Assembly (NCBI GenBank): GCA_934541105.1
Contig: CAKTDA010000001.1
Span: 248,001 to 312,000 of the forward strand
DNA length: 64,000 bases
DNA from: an uncultured Luteitalea sp.
GTDB taxonomy: Bacteria > Acidobacteriota > Vicinamibacteria > Vicinamibacterales > Vicinamibacteraceae
Direction of reading: 5' to 3'
Shown: positions 16,628 to 25,421 of the stretch, piece after piece
Position numbering within the stretch: the stretch's first letter is position 1
How the letters are laid out: each line of letters opens with the position of its first letter
Notes under the pieces: generated by a model
What the model was told of the DNA's origin: nothing
What the model saw: only the letters and a program-made list of their open reading frames with translations
Databases searched by the model: none
Translations under genes and position numbers: made by a program

Positions 16628-17410
16628 CTACACCAGCGGGTCCGACGGCTCGGGCGTGTCCCGCCGGTCGCGGACGACCTTCGCGGGCGTGCCGACGGCA
16701 ATCGCGAAGTCCGGGATCTCGCCGACCACCACGGCGCCTGCGCCGATGATCGCATCACGGCCGATGCGCGAGCCGTCCGTCACGACGACGTGCGCGCCGA
16801 GCCACACATGGTCGCCGACATCGATCCCAGCCGCCGTGCGGCCCTGGTCGAGCACCGGGACGTCCACCCGATCGTACAGATGGTCCCCGCCCACGAGGTA
16901 CGTGTAGGCCGCAATCAGGACCTTGCGACCGACGCGCACGCGCGAGGCCGAGAAGATCTCCGTGTTGAAGCCGATGTTCGCTTCGTCCTCGACGACGATG
17001 TCGCCGTTCTTGCAGCTGAGGATCGCGTTGCGTCCAAGGAACACGCCGCGCCCCAGGCTGATGCCGGCATTGTCGCTGCCCTTGGCGTCGAGGCAGCAGC
17101 CATCATCGACGACGACGTTGTCGGCAATGTGGATCTTGTGCGGGTGCCGCAGCACGACGCCGGCGCCGAACGCCACGCCTCGCCCGCACGACCCGAGCAA
17201 CAGGGGGTACAGCTTCGACCGCAGGAAGAGGCCGAGCGCGCCCGGCACGCCCCAGCAGAGCAGGGTGACGATCTCGTACTTGAGCAGCGCCAGGAGGCCG
17301 GGCCTGCCGACCACGAGTTCGGCGTAGCGCTGCGCCTTCGACTTGTTCTCGTCGAACAGCTCGCGCTGGATCACCGTGATCCGCGCATCGTGCTCGCGCG
17401 GCGGCTTCAC
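16628..17410 (-). CDS. Left-handed beta-helix acyltransferase (WbbJ/WcaF type)
   Basis: 260 residues. Residues ~90-240 show the hexapeptide repeat of the left-handed beta-helix (ISLGRGVFLGRNAIL, IGFNTEIFSASRVRVG, IGRDAIIGAGAVVVGEIP), ending in the usual VGTPAKVVRDR. The loop GDHLYD supplies the catalytic-type histidine. These enzymes acetylate sugars using acetyl-CoA in the cytoplasm. A helical N-terminus of ~80 residues with a hydrophobic patch (YEIVTLLCWGVPGALGLF) may hold it to the membrane. The GTG start overlaps the stop of the GT2 gene (GTGA). Confidence 0.83.
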   Translation of the reverse strand: MKPPREHDARITVIQRELFDENKSKAQRYAELVVGRPGLLALLKYEIVTLLCWGVPGALGLFLRSKLYPLLLGSCGRGVAFGAGVVLRHPHKIHIADNVVVDDGCCLDAKGSDNAGISLGRGVFLGRNAILSCKNGDIVVEDEANIGFNTEIFSASRVRVGRKVLIAAYTYLVGGDHLYDRVDVPVLDQGRTAAGIDVGDHVWLGAHVVVTDGSRIGRDAIIGAGAVVVGEIPDFAIAVGTPAKVVRDRRDTPEPSDPLV

Positions 17411-18363
17411 CCTCGTGGCGCCTCCACGATCTCGCGTATGGCGTACGTGGGCTTGTCCTGCGACTCGTGGTACGTGCGCGCCTGCAGTTCGGCGAGCAGT
17501 CCCATCGTCAGGAGCTGGAGGCCGGCAAACACGAGGACGATGCCGAGCAGGAGCAGCGGTCGATCGGCAATGCCCTGGTGCATGAAGAGCCGGACGAACC
17601 CGAGATAGGCCATGATCAGCGCGCCGAGCCCGCCGAGGATGACGCCCACGAGCCCGAAGATCTGCAGCGGCCGCGTCGCGTAATTGAGCAGGAACTTGAC
17701 CGTCAGCAGGTCGAGGATGACGCGGATCGTGCGCGACAGGCCGTACTTCGACGTGCCGGCGCGTCGCGCGCGGTGGTTGACCTCGACCTCGTCGACCGTG
17801 ACGCCGAACTCGCTGGCGATGGCCGGGATGAAGCGGTGCATCTCGCCATAGAGGCGCAGTGGCTTCACGACTTCGCTGCGGAACGCCTTCAGCGAGCACC
17901 CGTAGTCGTGCAGTTCCACACCCGTGGCGCGCGAGATCAGCTTGTTGGCGATCATCGACGGGATGCGCCGCGTGATCAGCGTGTCCTTGCGATCCTTGCG
18001 CCAGCCGCAGACGATGTCGTACCCCTGCTCGAGGCGGGCGACGAGCATCGGGATGTCCTTCGGGTCGTTCTGCAGATCGCCATCCGAGGTGATGATGACC
18101 CGACCGCGTGCATGCGCGAAGCCGGCCGAGAATGCCGGCGTCTGGCCGAAGTTGCGGCGGAAGCGGATGACGCGGATGCGCGGGTCGCGGGCAGGCAGCT
18201 GCGCCAGCAGCTTCGCGCTGCCATCGGTGCTGCCATCGTCGATGAGCAGCACCTCGTAGGAGCGCCCCCAGGGATGGAGGGCCGCCGTGATCTCCTCGTA
18301 GAGCGCCTCGATGTTCGGCGCTTCGTTGTAGATGGGGATGACGAGCGAAATCTCGGGAACCAT
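17407..18363 (-). CDS. GT2 glycosyltransferase, DPM1/ArnC-like, with two C-terminal membrane helices
   Basis: 318 residues. The GT-A fold starts LVIPIYNEAPNIEALYEE; nucleotide-sugar motifs are IDDGSTDGS (~41) and SDGDLQNDP (~93). Two hydrophobic helices occupy ~232-290 (LQIFGLVGVILGGLGALIM, LLLLGIVLVFAGLQLL). This architecture transfers a sugar from a nucleotide donor to polyprenyl phosphate at the inner membrane, as ArnC, GtrB and DPM1 do. It probably feeds the GT39-like protein encoded at 19127-20617. The start follows the DedA stop by 15 bases. Confidence 0.87.
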   Translation of the reverse strand: MVPEISLVIPIYNEAPNIEALYEEITAALHPWGRSYEVLLIDDGSTDGSAKLLAQLPARDPRIRVIRFRRNFGQTPAFSAGFAHARGRVIITSDGDLQNDPKDIPMLVARLEQGYDIVCGWRKDRKDTLITRRIPSMIANKLISRATGVELHDYGCSLKAFRSEVVKPLRLYGEMHRFIPAIASEFGVTVDEVEVNHRARRAGTSKYGLSRTIRVILDLLTVKFLLNYATRPLQIFGLVGVILGGLGALIMAYLGFVRLFMHQGIADRPLLLLGIVLVFAGLQLLTMGLLAELQARTYHESQDKPTYAIREIVEAPRG

Positions 18364-18378
18364 CAGGCGAACGCGGGA

Positions 18379-18984
18379 TTATACCGCACGGGCTTGCTGC
18401 GTCCGGCGCTGGCGGACAAGGGCATAGACGATGGCCCCGACCACGAGCACGGCGGCCAGGCCGAGCGAAACCGGCCGGAGGTGCTGATCCAGAAACGTCA
18501 GCGCCTGCTGTCCATAGACGCGCGCGAGCAGGGCCTCGCCGAAGTAGCGGAAGCCGCGGCCGAGCCCCACCGCCGCGACGAACTGCCACAGCGGCACCTG
18601 CACGACGCCGGCAAGCAGCACGAACACCTTGAATGGCGCAGGCGGCGGCAGCACCGACGGCACGAGCACGGCGAGCAGGCCCCAGCGGCGGAATGTCTCG
18701 CGCCCCTTCTCCATGCGTGCCGGGCTCACCATCCGGCGCAGGACGCGCTCGCCGCCCTTGCGGGCCAGCAGGTACATCACGACACAGCCGGCAATCGAAC
18801 CCAGGGTGGCCATCGCCGCGTAGACGAGCCACATGGACGGCTGCCGAGTCACCATCCAGATCAGCAGCAGGTCGTTCACCTGCGGCAGCGAGAGGAAGGA
18901 GGAGTCGAGGAACGCGAGCAGGAACAGCCCGGGGGCTCCGAGCGACAGCGCGAACGACTTGACGGCGGCGACGACAGTGGACAT
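18379..18984 (-). CDS. DedA/VTT-domain membrane protein (YqaA-like)
   Basis: 201 residues with four or five membrane segments. LAFLDSSFLSLPQVNDLLLI, the helix-breaking LGSIAGCVVMYLLARKGGER and the re-entrant VPSVLPPPAPFKVFVLLAGVV follow the VTT/SNARE-associated pattern. DedA proteins act in lipid (including undecaprenyl-phosphate) translocation. Placement at the head of a glycosyltransferase-acyltransferase-AsnB operon fits carrier-lipid recycling. A 142-base divergent gap to the GT39-like gene shows only a weak AT-rich GATTATAG near 19107. Confidence 0.83.
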   Translation of the reverse strand: MSTVVAAVKSFALSLGAPGLFLLAFLDSSFLSLPQVNDLLLIWMVTRQPSMWLVYAAMATLGSIAGCVVMYLLARKGGERVLRRMVSPARMEKGRETFRRWGLLAVLVPSVLPPPAPFKVFVLLAGVVQVPLWQFVAAVGLGRGFRYFGEALLARVYGQQALTFLDQHLRPVSLGLAAVLVVGAIVYALVRQRRTQQARAV

Positions 18985-19126
18985 GCGTGATGAACGGTCC
19001 CGATGCCGCGCAGGCGCGACGGTCGGGCGTGACGCGGAACGGCCGGGGTACTATGGCGGGATTGTCGGCCCCGGACCGGCAAGGACAGCCGATCGCGCCA
19101 TCCGACGATTATAGCCAAGCCGCCAC

Positions 19127-20617
19127 GTGCCTGCCCGACAGTCCTTCACCGCCCATCCCGCGTTCGTGCCCGTCCTGGCAGCACTCGTGGCGCTCCTGCT
19201 CGGAAGCCTGGCCACGGCCTACTACGCGGCCAACGACCTCACGTTGAGCCACTACGACGCCAAGGCCCACCTCGTCGTGGCCCGCCGTATCGTGGACAGC
19301 CTGACGCCGGGATGGCGCCAGATCGGCGCCGTGTGGCTGCCACTGCCCCACGTGCTCAACGCGCTGCCCGTCCAGGTCGACGCGTGGTACCGCAGCGGTG
19401 CCTCAGGCGTCGCGATCTCGATGGTCTCGTTTGCCGCCGCGGCCGCAGCACTCGCCTGGCTCGTGGCGCGCCTGTCGGGATCGGTGGCGGCGGCGCTCGT
19501 CACGCTCGCGGCGTTCAGCTACCAACCGGACCTGCTGTACCTGCAGGCCACGCCGATGACCGAGCCGCTGCTCCTCGGCCTCGTCATCGTCGGCGTCGCC
19601 CTGCTCTGTCGCTGGACGCTCGCCGGCGGCACCGGCCCGGCCTGGCCGGCCGGCCTTGCGCTGGCACTCGCCTGCCTCACGCGCTACGAGGCGTGGCCCA
19701 TCACCGTGGCCGCGCTCCTTGTCGCCTGGCTCTCCCTCTGGCGCAACGGCGGGCGGCCGGTCGCCGCCGCCCGTGCGGCTCTGCGCGTGGGCGGCTGGCC
19801 CCTCGGCGCCCTGTTGCTGTTCCTGGTCCTGAGCAAGGCCACCGTCGGGGCGTGGCTCGTGACCGGAGGGTTCTACGAGGCCAACAACCCCGCGTACCGC
19901 GATCCTGCGGCGGCGCTCGTGCAGGTCGGCTGGGGGCTCGGACGTGTCGGCGGCTGGCCGCTGGCCTGGGCCGGTGCCGCGGGCGCCATGGTCGTGCTGA
20001 TCCACGGGCTCGTCCACCCGCAGCGACAGGCATGGTGGTTCGCCGTCGCGCTCGCGGGCTCGGCCGCCCTGCCCTTCCAGGCGTTCGTGAGCGGGCATCC
20101 GTTCAGGATCCGTTACATGATCGTGCTCATCGCCGCCGCATCGGCGTGCGTCGGGCTCCTCGTCTCGCTGATCCCGAAGGCCTATCGCGGCGTGGTGGTC
20201 CTGCTCGTGCTCGGCGTGCTTGCCGTGGAACGCCGGCCGTTCGGCCTGACGTCCCCGATGGTCGCCGAGGCGCAGTGGGACCGCGCGAACCAGCGCGAAC
20301 GCCGGGACGTCACGGCGTGCCTGCTCGCGCGGTGGCACGACGAGCCGATCCTCGTGAGCATGGGGTCGCTCGCGCACTACATGCAGGAGACCTCGCACGA
20401 CGGGCTCGCGATTGCCAACTACATCCACGAGGGTATCGGCGAGATCTGGTACGAGGCGCTGAAGAGCCCGAGGCGCCATGCCGCGTTCGTGCTCGTCGAG
20501 GAACGGGCAGAAGGCGGCGATCAGCTCTACAAGATGGCGCAGGCCGACCCCGCGTTCCTCGACGGCTTCACGCGCACGTGCGAGGGCGGCGGGGTCGCGT
20601 TGTACGTGAGGAACTAG
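19127..20617 (+). CDS. GT39-like membrane glycosyltransferase/mannosyltransferase
   Basis: 496 residues with about 11 membrane helices. The first periplasmic loop has SHYDAKAHLVVARRIVDS, an acidic-aromatic segment where polyprenyl-linked-sugar transferases (GT39/GT83, ArnT-like) place their catalytic acid. PLPHVLNAL follows. The last ~110 residues form a periplasmic domain (QRERRDVTACLLARW, GSLAHYMQETSHDG). Such enzymes move a sugar from a polyprenyl-phosphate donor to protein or lipid outside the inner membrane. The GT2 at 17407-18363 could make the donor. GTG start; convergent with the next gene. Confidence 0.7.
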   Translation: MPARQSFTAHPAFVPVLAALVALLLGSLATAYYAANDLTLSHYDAKAHLVVARRIVDSLTPGWRQIGAVWLPLPHVLNALPVQVDAWYRSGASGVAISMVSFAAAAAALAWLVARLSGSVAAALVTLAAFSYQPDLLYLQATPMTEPLLLGLVIVGVALLCRWTLAGGTGPAWPAGLALALACLTRYEAWPITVAALLVAWLSLWRNGGRPVAAARAALRVGGWPLGALLLFLVLSKATVGAWLVTGGFYEANNPAYRDPAAALVQVGWGLGRVGGWPLAWAGAAGAMVVLIHGLVHPQRQAWWFAVALAGSAALPFQAFVSGHPFRIRYMIVLIAAASACVGLLVSLIPKAYRGVVVLLVLGVLAVERRPFGLTSPMVAEAQWDRANQRERRDVTACLLARWHDEPILVSMGSLAHYMQETSHDGLAIANYIHEGIGEIWYEALKSPRRHAAFVLVEERAEGGDQLYKMAQADPAFLDGFTRTCEGGGVALYVRN

Positions 20618-20625
20618 GACATCGC

Positions 20626-21321
20626 TCAGCGGAGCTTGAAGCTGACGGTGAAGAGGAACGTGTTGCCGCCGAGGTCCACCGTGTCGCCGAAGAACCCGAG
20701 TTCGGGATCCAGGTCGGCCTTGGCGGTCGCGTAGCGCCATTCCCCGCCGATGAGGGCATTGGTGCCGACCGGGAACCGCAGACCCGCCAGGAACACGGGG
20801 CCAATCTGGGTGCCTTCGTCGGTGAAGCTGTCGCGGAAGATCTCGCCGTTGCTGAAGTCGAGGAACTCCCCCACCTCCGTGTAGCGCCAGCGGTTGAGCT
20901 GCACGCCGCCTCCGACATAGGGCTGGATGCCGGCGTCGCGGGTCAGGGGGAAGAGCTTCGCGGTGAACGCCACGGGGATGTTCCGCAGCTTCATGTCCGA
21001 TTCGATCTCGCTGCCGTCACTGTCGACGTAGCGCGCGTACACGGTCGGGACGGTCCGCTGGTAGAAATTGACGCCGGCGCCGACCTCCACGAAGGATCCC
21101 AGGCTCACCGCGACCTCGCCACCCGCCGACACGCCATGAAAATCGGCGAGGTCGAACTCGAGGAAGCTCAGGTTCTGCCGCAGTACGTCGTCACGATCGC
21201 GCCCCTCCTCGCCCTTGACGACGAAGGCGCCGATGTTGCCGCCAAACACCACATCCTGCGCGTGCGCCGTGCCGCTGCACGCAAGCGCGAGCGCGCCGCC
21301 CATCATCAGTCGTCGCCACAT
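20626..21321 (-). CDS. Outer-membrane beta-barrel protein
   Basis: 231 residues from ATG 21321, which has a good ribosome site (GAGGAGAT, 7 bases upstream) and opens a signal peptide ending GTAHAQD. The rest alternates amphipathic strands with turns (GGEVAVSLGSFVEVGAGVNFY, IQPYVGGGVQLNRWRY, IGPVFLAGLRFPVG) and ends FLFTVSFKLR, near the usual aromatic barrel terminus. An OmpA/OmpW-like eight-strand barrel is expected. Distinct in sequence from the barrel at 4356-5132. No partner gene is evident. Confidence 0.75.
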   Translation of the reverse strand: MWRRLMMGGALALACSGTAHAQDVVFGGNIGAFVVKGEEGRDRDDVLRQNLSFLEFDLADFHGVSAGGEVAVSLGSFVEVGAGVNFYQRTVPTVYARYVDSDGSEIESDMKLRNIPVAFTAKLFPLTRDAGIQPYVGGGVQLNRWRYTEVGEFLDFSNGEIFRDSFTDEGTQIGPVFLAGLRFPVGTNALIGGEWRYATAKADLDPELGFFGDTVDLGGNTFLFTVSFKLR

Positions 21322-21437
21322 GACCTGTATCTCCTCGGACCGGCTCCCCGGAGGCCTCACGCCCCCTGCGTGTGCCGCTCCTGTCTGCAACGACCATCAA
21401 GCAAGGAGTGTGCCCCGTTCCGTGTCCCCTGCCGGTG

Positions 21438-22271
21438 TCACTCGGTGCGGCCGCGCAGGCTGTAGAACTCGGCGAGCATGGCCCGCATCTCGTCGTGGAT
21501 GCGGCCGTTCGTTGCCAGCACCTGCGGCATCCGCGACTGGAACGCGCGTCCGGACCAGTCGGTCACGCGTCCGCCGGCTTCCTCCACGATGAGGGCGCCG
21601 GCGCAGGAGTCCCAGGGCTTCAGCGTCGCCTCGTAGAAGCCGTCGAACCGGCCGGCCGCGACGTATGCCAGGTCCAGGGCGGCCGACCCGAGCCGCCGCA
21701 CCGCCCGGCTCCTGCCCAGGAAGTGACCGAAGAGGGCCACGAGTTCCGCGCCCGTCTGGCTCTCGTGGACCGTGTAGGGAAAGCCCGTGACGAGGAGGCT
21801 GTTCAGCACCGCGTCGGCCTCGGTCACGGCAAGCCGTTCGCCGTTCAACCTCGCGCCCTGGCCGCGCTCGGCGGTGAAGAGTTCCCGTCGCGTCGGATCG
21901 TAGATGGCGGCAACGACGGCCTCGCCATCGAGTTCGAGGCCAAGCGAGGCGCAGAAGATCGGCAGGCCGTGCGCGAAGTTCGTGGTGCCGTCGATCGGGT
22001 CGAACACCCAGCAATAGCCGGGCACGCGGCGGTCAAGCAGGTCGTCCTGCTGCAGTTCCTCGCCGAGCACGGCGTGATCGGGAAACCGCTCGGCAATCAT
22101 CGCGCGGAACATGCGCTCGACGGCGACATCGACCTCGGTCACGAGATCGATCTGGCCCTGGCCCTTCTTGTCGATGCGCATGGGCCCACCGAAGTGGGTC
22201 ATCTGGATGGCGCCGGCTTTCTGGACGGCCTCGACGGCCGTGGCGAGCAACAACGGATCGGGTGCGGTCAT
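21438..22271 (-). CDS. Inositol-monophosphatase-family phosphatase
   Basis: 277 residues. Metal-site motifs are all present: GEELQQDD (the family's GEE), VFDPIDGTTNFAHGLP and WDSCAGALIVEEAGG. The fold removes phosphate from inositol-1-phosphate, histidinol phosphate or 3'-phosphoadenosine phosphate. FCASLGLELDG and RNGERLAV-like turns look more like SuhB/IMPase than CysQ. The ATG overlaps the stop of the anti-sigma-type kinase by four bases, an unusual pairing. The frame continues upstream, but there it is only the antisense or shifted frame of the kinase gene. Confidence 0.85.
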   Translation of the reverse strand: MTAPDPLLLATAVEAVQKAGAIQMTHFGGPMRIDKKGQGQIDLVTEVDVAVERMFRAMIAERFPDHAVLGEELQQDDLLDRRVPGYCWVFDPIDGTTNFAHGLPIFCASLGLELDGEAVVAAIYDPTRRELFTAERGQGARLNGERLAVTEADAVLNSLLVTGFPYTVHESQTGAELVALFGHFLGRSRAVRRLGSAALDLAYVAAGRFDGFYEATLKPWDSCAGALIVEEAGGRVTDWSGRAFQSRMPQVLATNGRIHDEMRAMLAEFYSLRGRTE

Positions 22272-22714
22272 TCGGGGGATCCCGACAGGCGCTTTCGCAT
22301 GCGTACCTCCATGCCGCCTTCGGGTCGTCGGCGCAGCTGGACGTCGTCCATGAAACTGCGCATGAAGAAGATACCGCGTCCGCTGGCCTTGAGCAGGTTC
22401 TCGGGCGCGAGCGGATCGGCAACCTCCTCGGGCACGAAGCCCTCGCCCTCGTCGCGCACGGTGACCTGGAGGAACTCGGGATCGGCCGACGGCACGAACG
22501 CGAACTGCACGTGCACGTGCTTGGCCGGATCGAAATGGTTCCCGTGCCTGATGGCGTTGACCACCGATTCGCGCACGGCCACACCCACCCAGTGCAGCGC
22601 GTCGTCGTTGAGGCGGGCCGTCGCACACACGCGATCGCACACAGCCTGGACGTAATCGAGGACGTCGACGTGGCTGTTGAGCACCAGGGAGAGCACGGAG
22701 TGGTCTGCGGCCAT
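22268..22714 (-). CDS. RsbW/SpoIIAB-like serine kinase (anti-sigma factor, HATPase_c_2)
   Basis: 148 residues forming one GHKL ATP-binding domain: N-box RESVVNAIRHGN, G1 box VRDEGEGF, and G2 box SGRGIFFMRSFMDD. Stand-alone domains of this size act as anti-sigma factors that phosphorylate an STAS antagonist. No sigma factor or STAS gene lies next to it, so it is an orphan here. Upstream, a TATCAT at 22733-22738 could be the -10, leaving a very short leader. It overlaps the phosphatase gene (ATGA). Confidence 0.83.
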   Translation of the reverse strand: MAADHSVLSLVLNSHVDVLDYVQAVCDRVCATARLNDDALHWVGVAVRESVVNAIRHGNHFDPAKHVHVQFAFVPSADPEFLQVTVRDEGEGFVPEEVADPLAPENLLKASGRGIFFMRSFMDDVQLRRRPEGGMEVRMRKRLSGSPE

Positions 22715-22789
22715 GCGGTCGGGTTGGCGTGCATGATACAACGCTCCCCGCCAGCGTCGCCCCCGACGGGGACGGCTGCCGGCCGATGC

Positions 22790-22795
22790 TACAGT
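22790..22795 (+). promoter_or_regulatory. Candidate -10 (TACAGT) of aroA-aroK
   Basis: TACAGT ends nine bases before ATG 22805 and there is no Shine-Dalgarno sequence between, again pointing to a leaderless mRNA. Confidence 0.4.
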
Positions 22796-22804
22796 GAAGC
22801 GGTC

Positions 22805-24127
22805 ATGCCAGCCGAGTTCACGATGACCGTCACCGTCGCGCCCGCCTCTTCGCTCGAGGGCGTCGTGCGCGTGCCGGGAGACAAGTCGATTTCCCATCGG
22901 TACGCGATGCTCGCGGCGATTGCCGACGGGGTCACGCGGATCACCCACTACGCACCCGGCAACGACTGCCAGAGCACGCTGAGCTGCCTCGAGCAGCTCG
23001 GGACGGTCGTGTCGCGGCACACCGCGTTCGATCGAGACACCGGCGCAGACGTCCCGACGGTCCAGATCGTCGGCCGGGGACTGCGCGGGCTGCAGGAGCC
23101 GGCCTCGGACCTCGATTGCGGCAATTCCGGGTCGACGCTGCGGATGCTTGCCGGCGTCCTTGCCGCCCATCCGTTCACAAGCGTGCTCACCGGCGATGCC
23201 TCGCTGCGTCGCCGGCCGATGATGCGCGTCGTCACGCCGCTCCAGGAGATGGGCGCACGCGTCACGTCCTTCAACGGGCGTCCCCCGCTGACCGTCGCGG
23301 GAGGCGACACGCGCCCCATCGCCTATCGGCCCGAGACGCCGAGCGCGCAGGTCAAGACCGCCGTGCTGCTTGCCGGCCTCCAGACCCCGGGCACGACGAC
23401 GTTCGAGGAACCGGCGGGCACACGGGACCACACCGAACGCGCACTCAAGGCCTTCGGCGTCGCGCTCGACATCCAGGGGCAACGCATCCGCATCGCCGGA
23501 GACCAGCCCCTGACGGGCCGTCACCTCGCCGTGCCGGGCGACCCTTCGTCAGCCGCCTTCTGGGCCTGCGCCGCCGCCTCGCTGCCCGGTGCGTTCATCG
23601 AGCTGCGCGACGTCGGGCTGAACCCGAGCCGCACCGCGATCTTCGACGTCCTGCGCCGCATGGGTGCCGACGTGGACATTCACGTCGAGCGCACCGACGC
23701 CGAGGAACCGGTCGGACGTGTCCGCGTCCGCCACCGCGAACTTCGCCGGCTCGAGCTCACGCCCGAGGACGTGCCGGCGCTCATCGACGAACTGCCCGTG
23801 CTCGCGGCACTCGCAACGCATGGCGGCGAACTGCGCGTCACGGGCGCCGGCGAACTGCGCGCCAAGGAGAGCGACCGGATCACCGCCCTCGTCAACGGCC
23901 TGCGCGCGCTCGGCGCCGACGCCGACGAACTGCCCGACGGCTTCCACGTGCGCGGCTCGCGCCGCCTGCTCGGGGGCGAGGCCGACGCGGCCGACGACCA
24001 TCGCCTCGCAATGGCGTTTGCCGTGGCTGCGCTCGGCGGCCTCGAGCCGACGACGATTCGCGGGGCCGATGCCGTCAACGTCTCGTACCCCGGGTTCTTC
24101 GACGTGCTCGGCGCGCTGAGGAAATGA
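22805..24127 (+). CDS. aroA: 3-phosphoshikimate 1-carboxyvinyltransferase (EPSP synthase)
   Basis: 440 residues. It joins shikimate-3-phosphate and phosphoenolpyruvate, the sixth step of the chorismate pathway. Signatures are VPGDKSISHRYAMLAA (substrate lysine), DCGNSGSTLRMLAGVL, SLRRRPM, ETPSAQVKTAVLLAGL and ELRAKESDRI, which cover both domains. The class looks like bacterial EPSPS with a short N-terminal extension. An alternative ATG is at 22823. The stop overlaps aroK by four bases. Confidence 0.95.
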   Translation: MPAEFTMTVTVAPASSLEGVVRVPGDKSISHRYAMLAAIADGVTRITHYAPGNDCQSTLSCLEQLGTVVSRHTAFDRDTGADVPTVQIVGRGLRGLQEPASDLDCGNSGSTLRMLAGVLAAHPFTSVLTGDASLRRRPMMRVVTPLQEMGARVTSFNGRPPLTVAGGDTRPIAYRPETPSAQVKTAVLLAGLQTPGTTTFEEPAGTRDHTERALKAFGVALDIQGQRIRIAGDQPLTGRHLAVPGDPSSAAFWACAAASLPGAFIELRDVGLNPSRTAIFDVLRRMGADVDIHVERTDAEEPVGRVRVRHRELRRLELTPEDVPALIDELPVLAALATHGGELRVTGAGELRAKESDRITALVNGLRALGADADELPDGFHVRGSRRLLGGEADAADDHRLAMAFAVAALGGLEPTTIRGADAVNVSYPGFFDVLGALRK

Positions 24128-24630
24128 CCCCGGCACGCTCCGACAAGATCTACCTCGTGGGGTTCATGGGTTCGGGCAAGACCACGCTCGCCCGCGCGCT
24201 CGGGCGCCGCCTGGGCTGGCGCCACATCGATCTGGACGACGAGATCGAGCGGCGCGAAGGCCGCACGGTCTCTGCCGTCTTCGCGAGCCAGGGCGAGCCG
24301 TACTTCCGGAACGTCGAACGCGAGGTGCTGCGCACCCTCCTCCCGGTGCGCAACATCGTCGTCGCGACAGGGGGCGGCACGTTCGTGCAGCCCTCCAACC
24401 GCGCCGACATCCTGGAGGACGGCATGGTCGTGTGGCTGGACGTGCCGTTCTCGCGGATCGTCGACCGCGTCCCTTCGGACGGACGCCGCCCGCTTGCCGC
24501 GGACCGGGACGCCTTCGCGGCCCTGTTCGAGGCGCGCCGCACGGCCTATCGGCACGCGCACGTGCGGCTCGATGCGCACGGACGCGTGGACGCGCTCGTC
24601 GAACGGCTGCTGCACCAGCTCGGGTGGTGA
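24124..24630 (+). CDS. aroK: Shikimate kinase
   Basis: 168 residues. The Walker A loop GFMGSGKTTLA binds ATP. DLDDEIERREG supplies the shikimate-binding Asp. VATGGGTF is the family Walker-B-like glycine motif, and DGRRPL the LID. It phosphorylates shikimate, directly supplying the AroA substrate, and is translationally coupled to aroA by an ATGA overlap. Length is normal. Confidence 0.94.
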   Translation: MTPARSDKIYLVGFMGSGKTTLARALGRRLGWRHIDLDDEIERREGRTVSAVFASQGEPYFRNVEREVLRTLLPVRNIVVATGGGTFVQPSNRADILEDGMVVWLDVPFSRIVDRVPSDGRRPLAADRDAFAALFEARRTAYRHAHVRLDAHGRVDALVERLLHQLGW

Positions 24631-24671
24631 GCGTTCAGGATCGCGCCCGGCATCGTTATTAGAGCCACAGC

Positions 24672-25415
24672 GTGCGTTACCTGGTCATCAGCGACATCCA
24701 CGGCAACATGACGGCGCTTGCGGCGGTCCTGCGGGATTGCCCCCCGGAGGCCTACGATCGCGTGATCGTGCTCGGGGATCTGGTGGGGTATGGGGCCGAG
24801 CCCGGCGCCGTGATCGACAGGGTGCGGTCGCTCACGCCGCACGTCGTGGTACGTGGCAACCACGACAAGGCCGTGTGCGGGCAGATGCCGCTGCATGCGT
24901 TCAACTCGCACGCGCGCGAGGCGGCCGAATGGACCACGCGCCAGCTGTCGCCCGCTCACCTGGGCTACCTGCGCGACCTGCCGCCAGGCCCGCTGCTCGT
25001 CGACGACGTGCTCGAAGCCTGGCACGGATCGCCGGCCGACGAGGATGCCTACCTCGTGTGGATCGACGACATCCGTGATGCCGCGGCCATCGGCCGGCGG
25101 CCGATCTGCCTCTTCGGCCACACGCACGTCCAGGGCGCCTACGGGTCCGGCCAGGGGCACCCGCGCGTCGAGAGCGGCGACACCTGGACGCGTACCGTGC
25201 TGTCGATCCGGCTCGAGGATCGCTGGCTCGTGAACCCGGGATCGGTAGGACAACCGCGCGACGGCGATCCGCGCGCGGCCTATGCCACGGTCGATCTCGA
25301 CGCCCTCACCGTGACGCTCCACCGCATCACGTACGACGTGGCCGCGGCCCAGTCGCGCATTCGCGCGGCGGGCCTGCCCGAACTGCTCGCCAGCCGTCTC
25401 GCCGAAGGCCGCTAG
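24672..25415 (+). CDS. Calcineurin-like metallophosphoesterase (YfcE/MJ0936-like)
   Basis: 247 residues with the five metallophosphoesterase motifs: VISDIHGN, VLGDLVGYG, RGNHDKAV, a histidine in EAWHGS, and LFGHTHVQG. These hold a two-metal centre that cleaves phosphodiesters or phosphomonoesters. Start is GTG. It is convergent with the small membrane-protein gene at the end of the ccm operon. Confidence 0.87.
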   Translation: MRYLVISDIHGNMTALAAVLRDCPPEAYDRVIVLGDLVGYGAEPGAVIDRVRSLTPHVVVRGNHDKAVCGQMPLHAFNSHAREAAEWTTRQLSPAHLGYLRDLPPGPLLVDDVLEAWHGSPADEDAYLVWIDDIRDAAAIGRRPICLFGHTHVQGAYGSGQGHPRVESGDTWTRTVLSIRLEDRWLVNPGSVGQPRDGDPRAAYATVDLDALTVTLHRITYDVAAAQSRIRAAGLPELLASRLAEGR

Positions 25416-25421
25416 TCGGCG

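Noticed and set aside
16628..18832. One giant fused protein covering the acyltransferase and upstream genes
   Set aside because: Only the last 260 codons are acyltransferase. The rest is out of frame with the well-supported GT2 and DedA genes.
24124..24630. Longer start for aroK within aroA
   Set aside because: The upstream part of the frame is an Arg/Pro-rich shadow of aroA; the shikimate-kinase fold begins right after ATG 24124.
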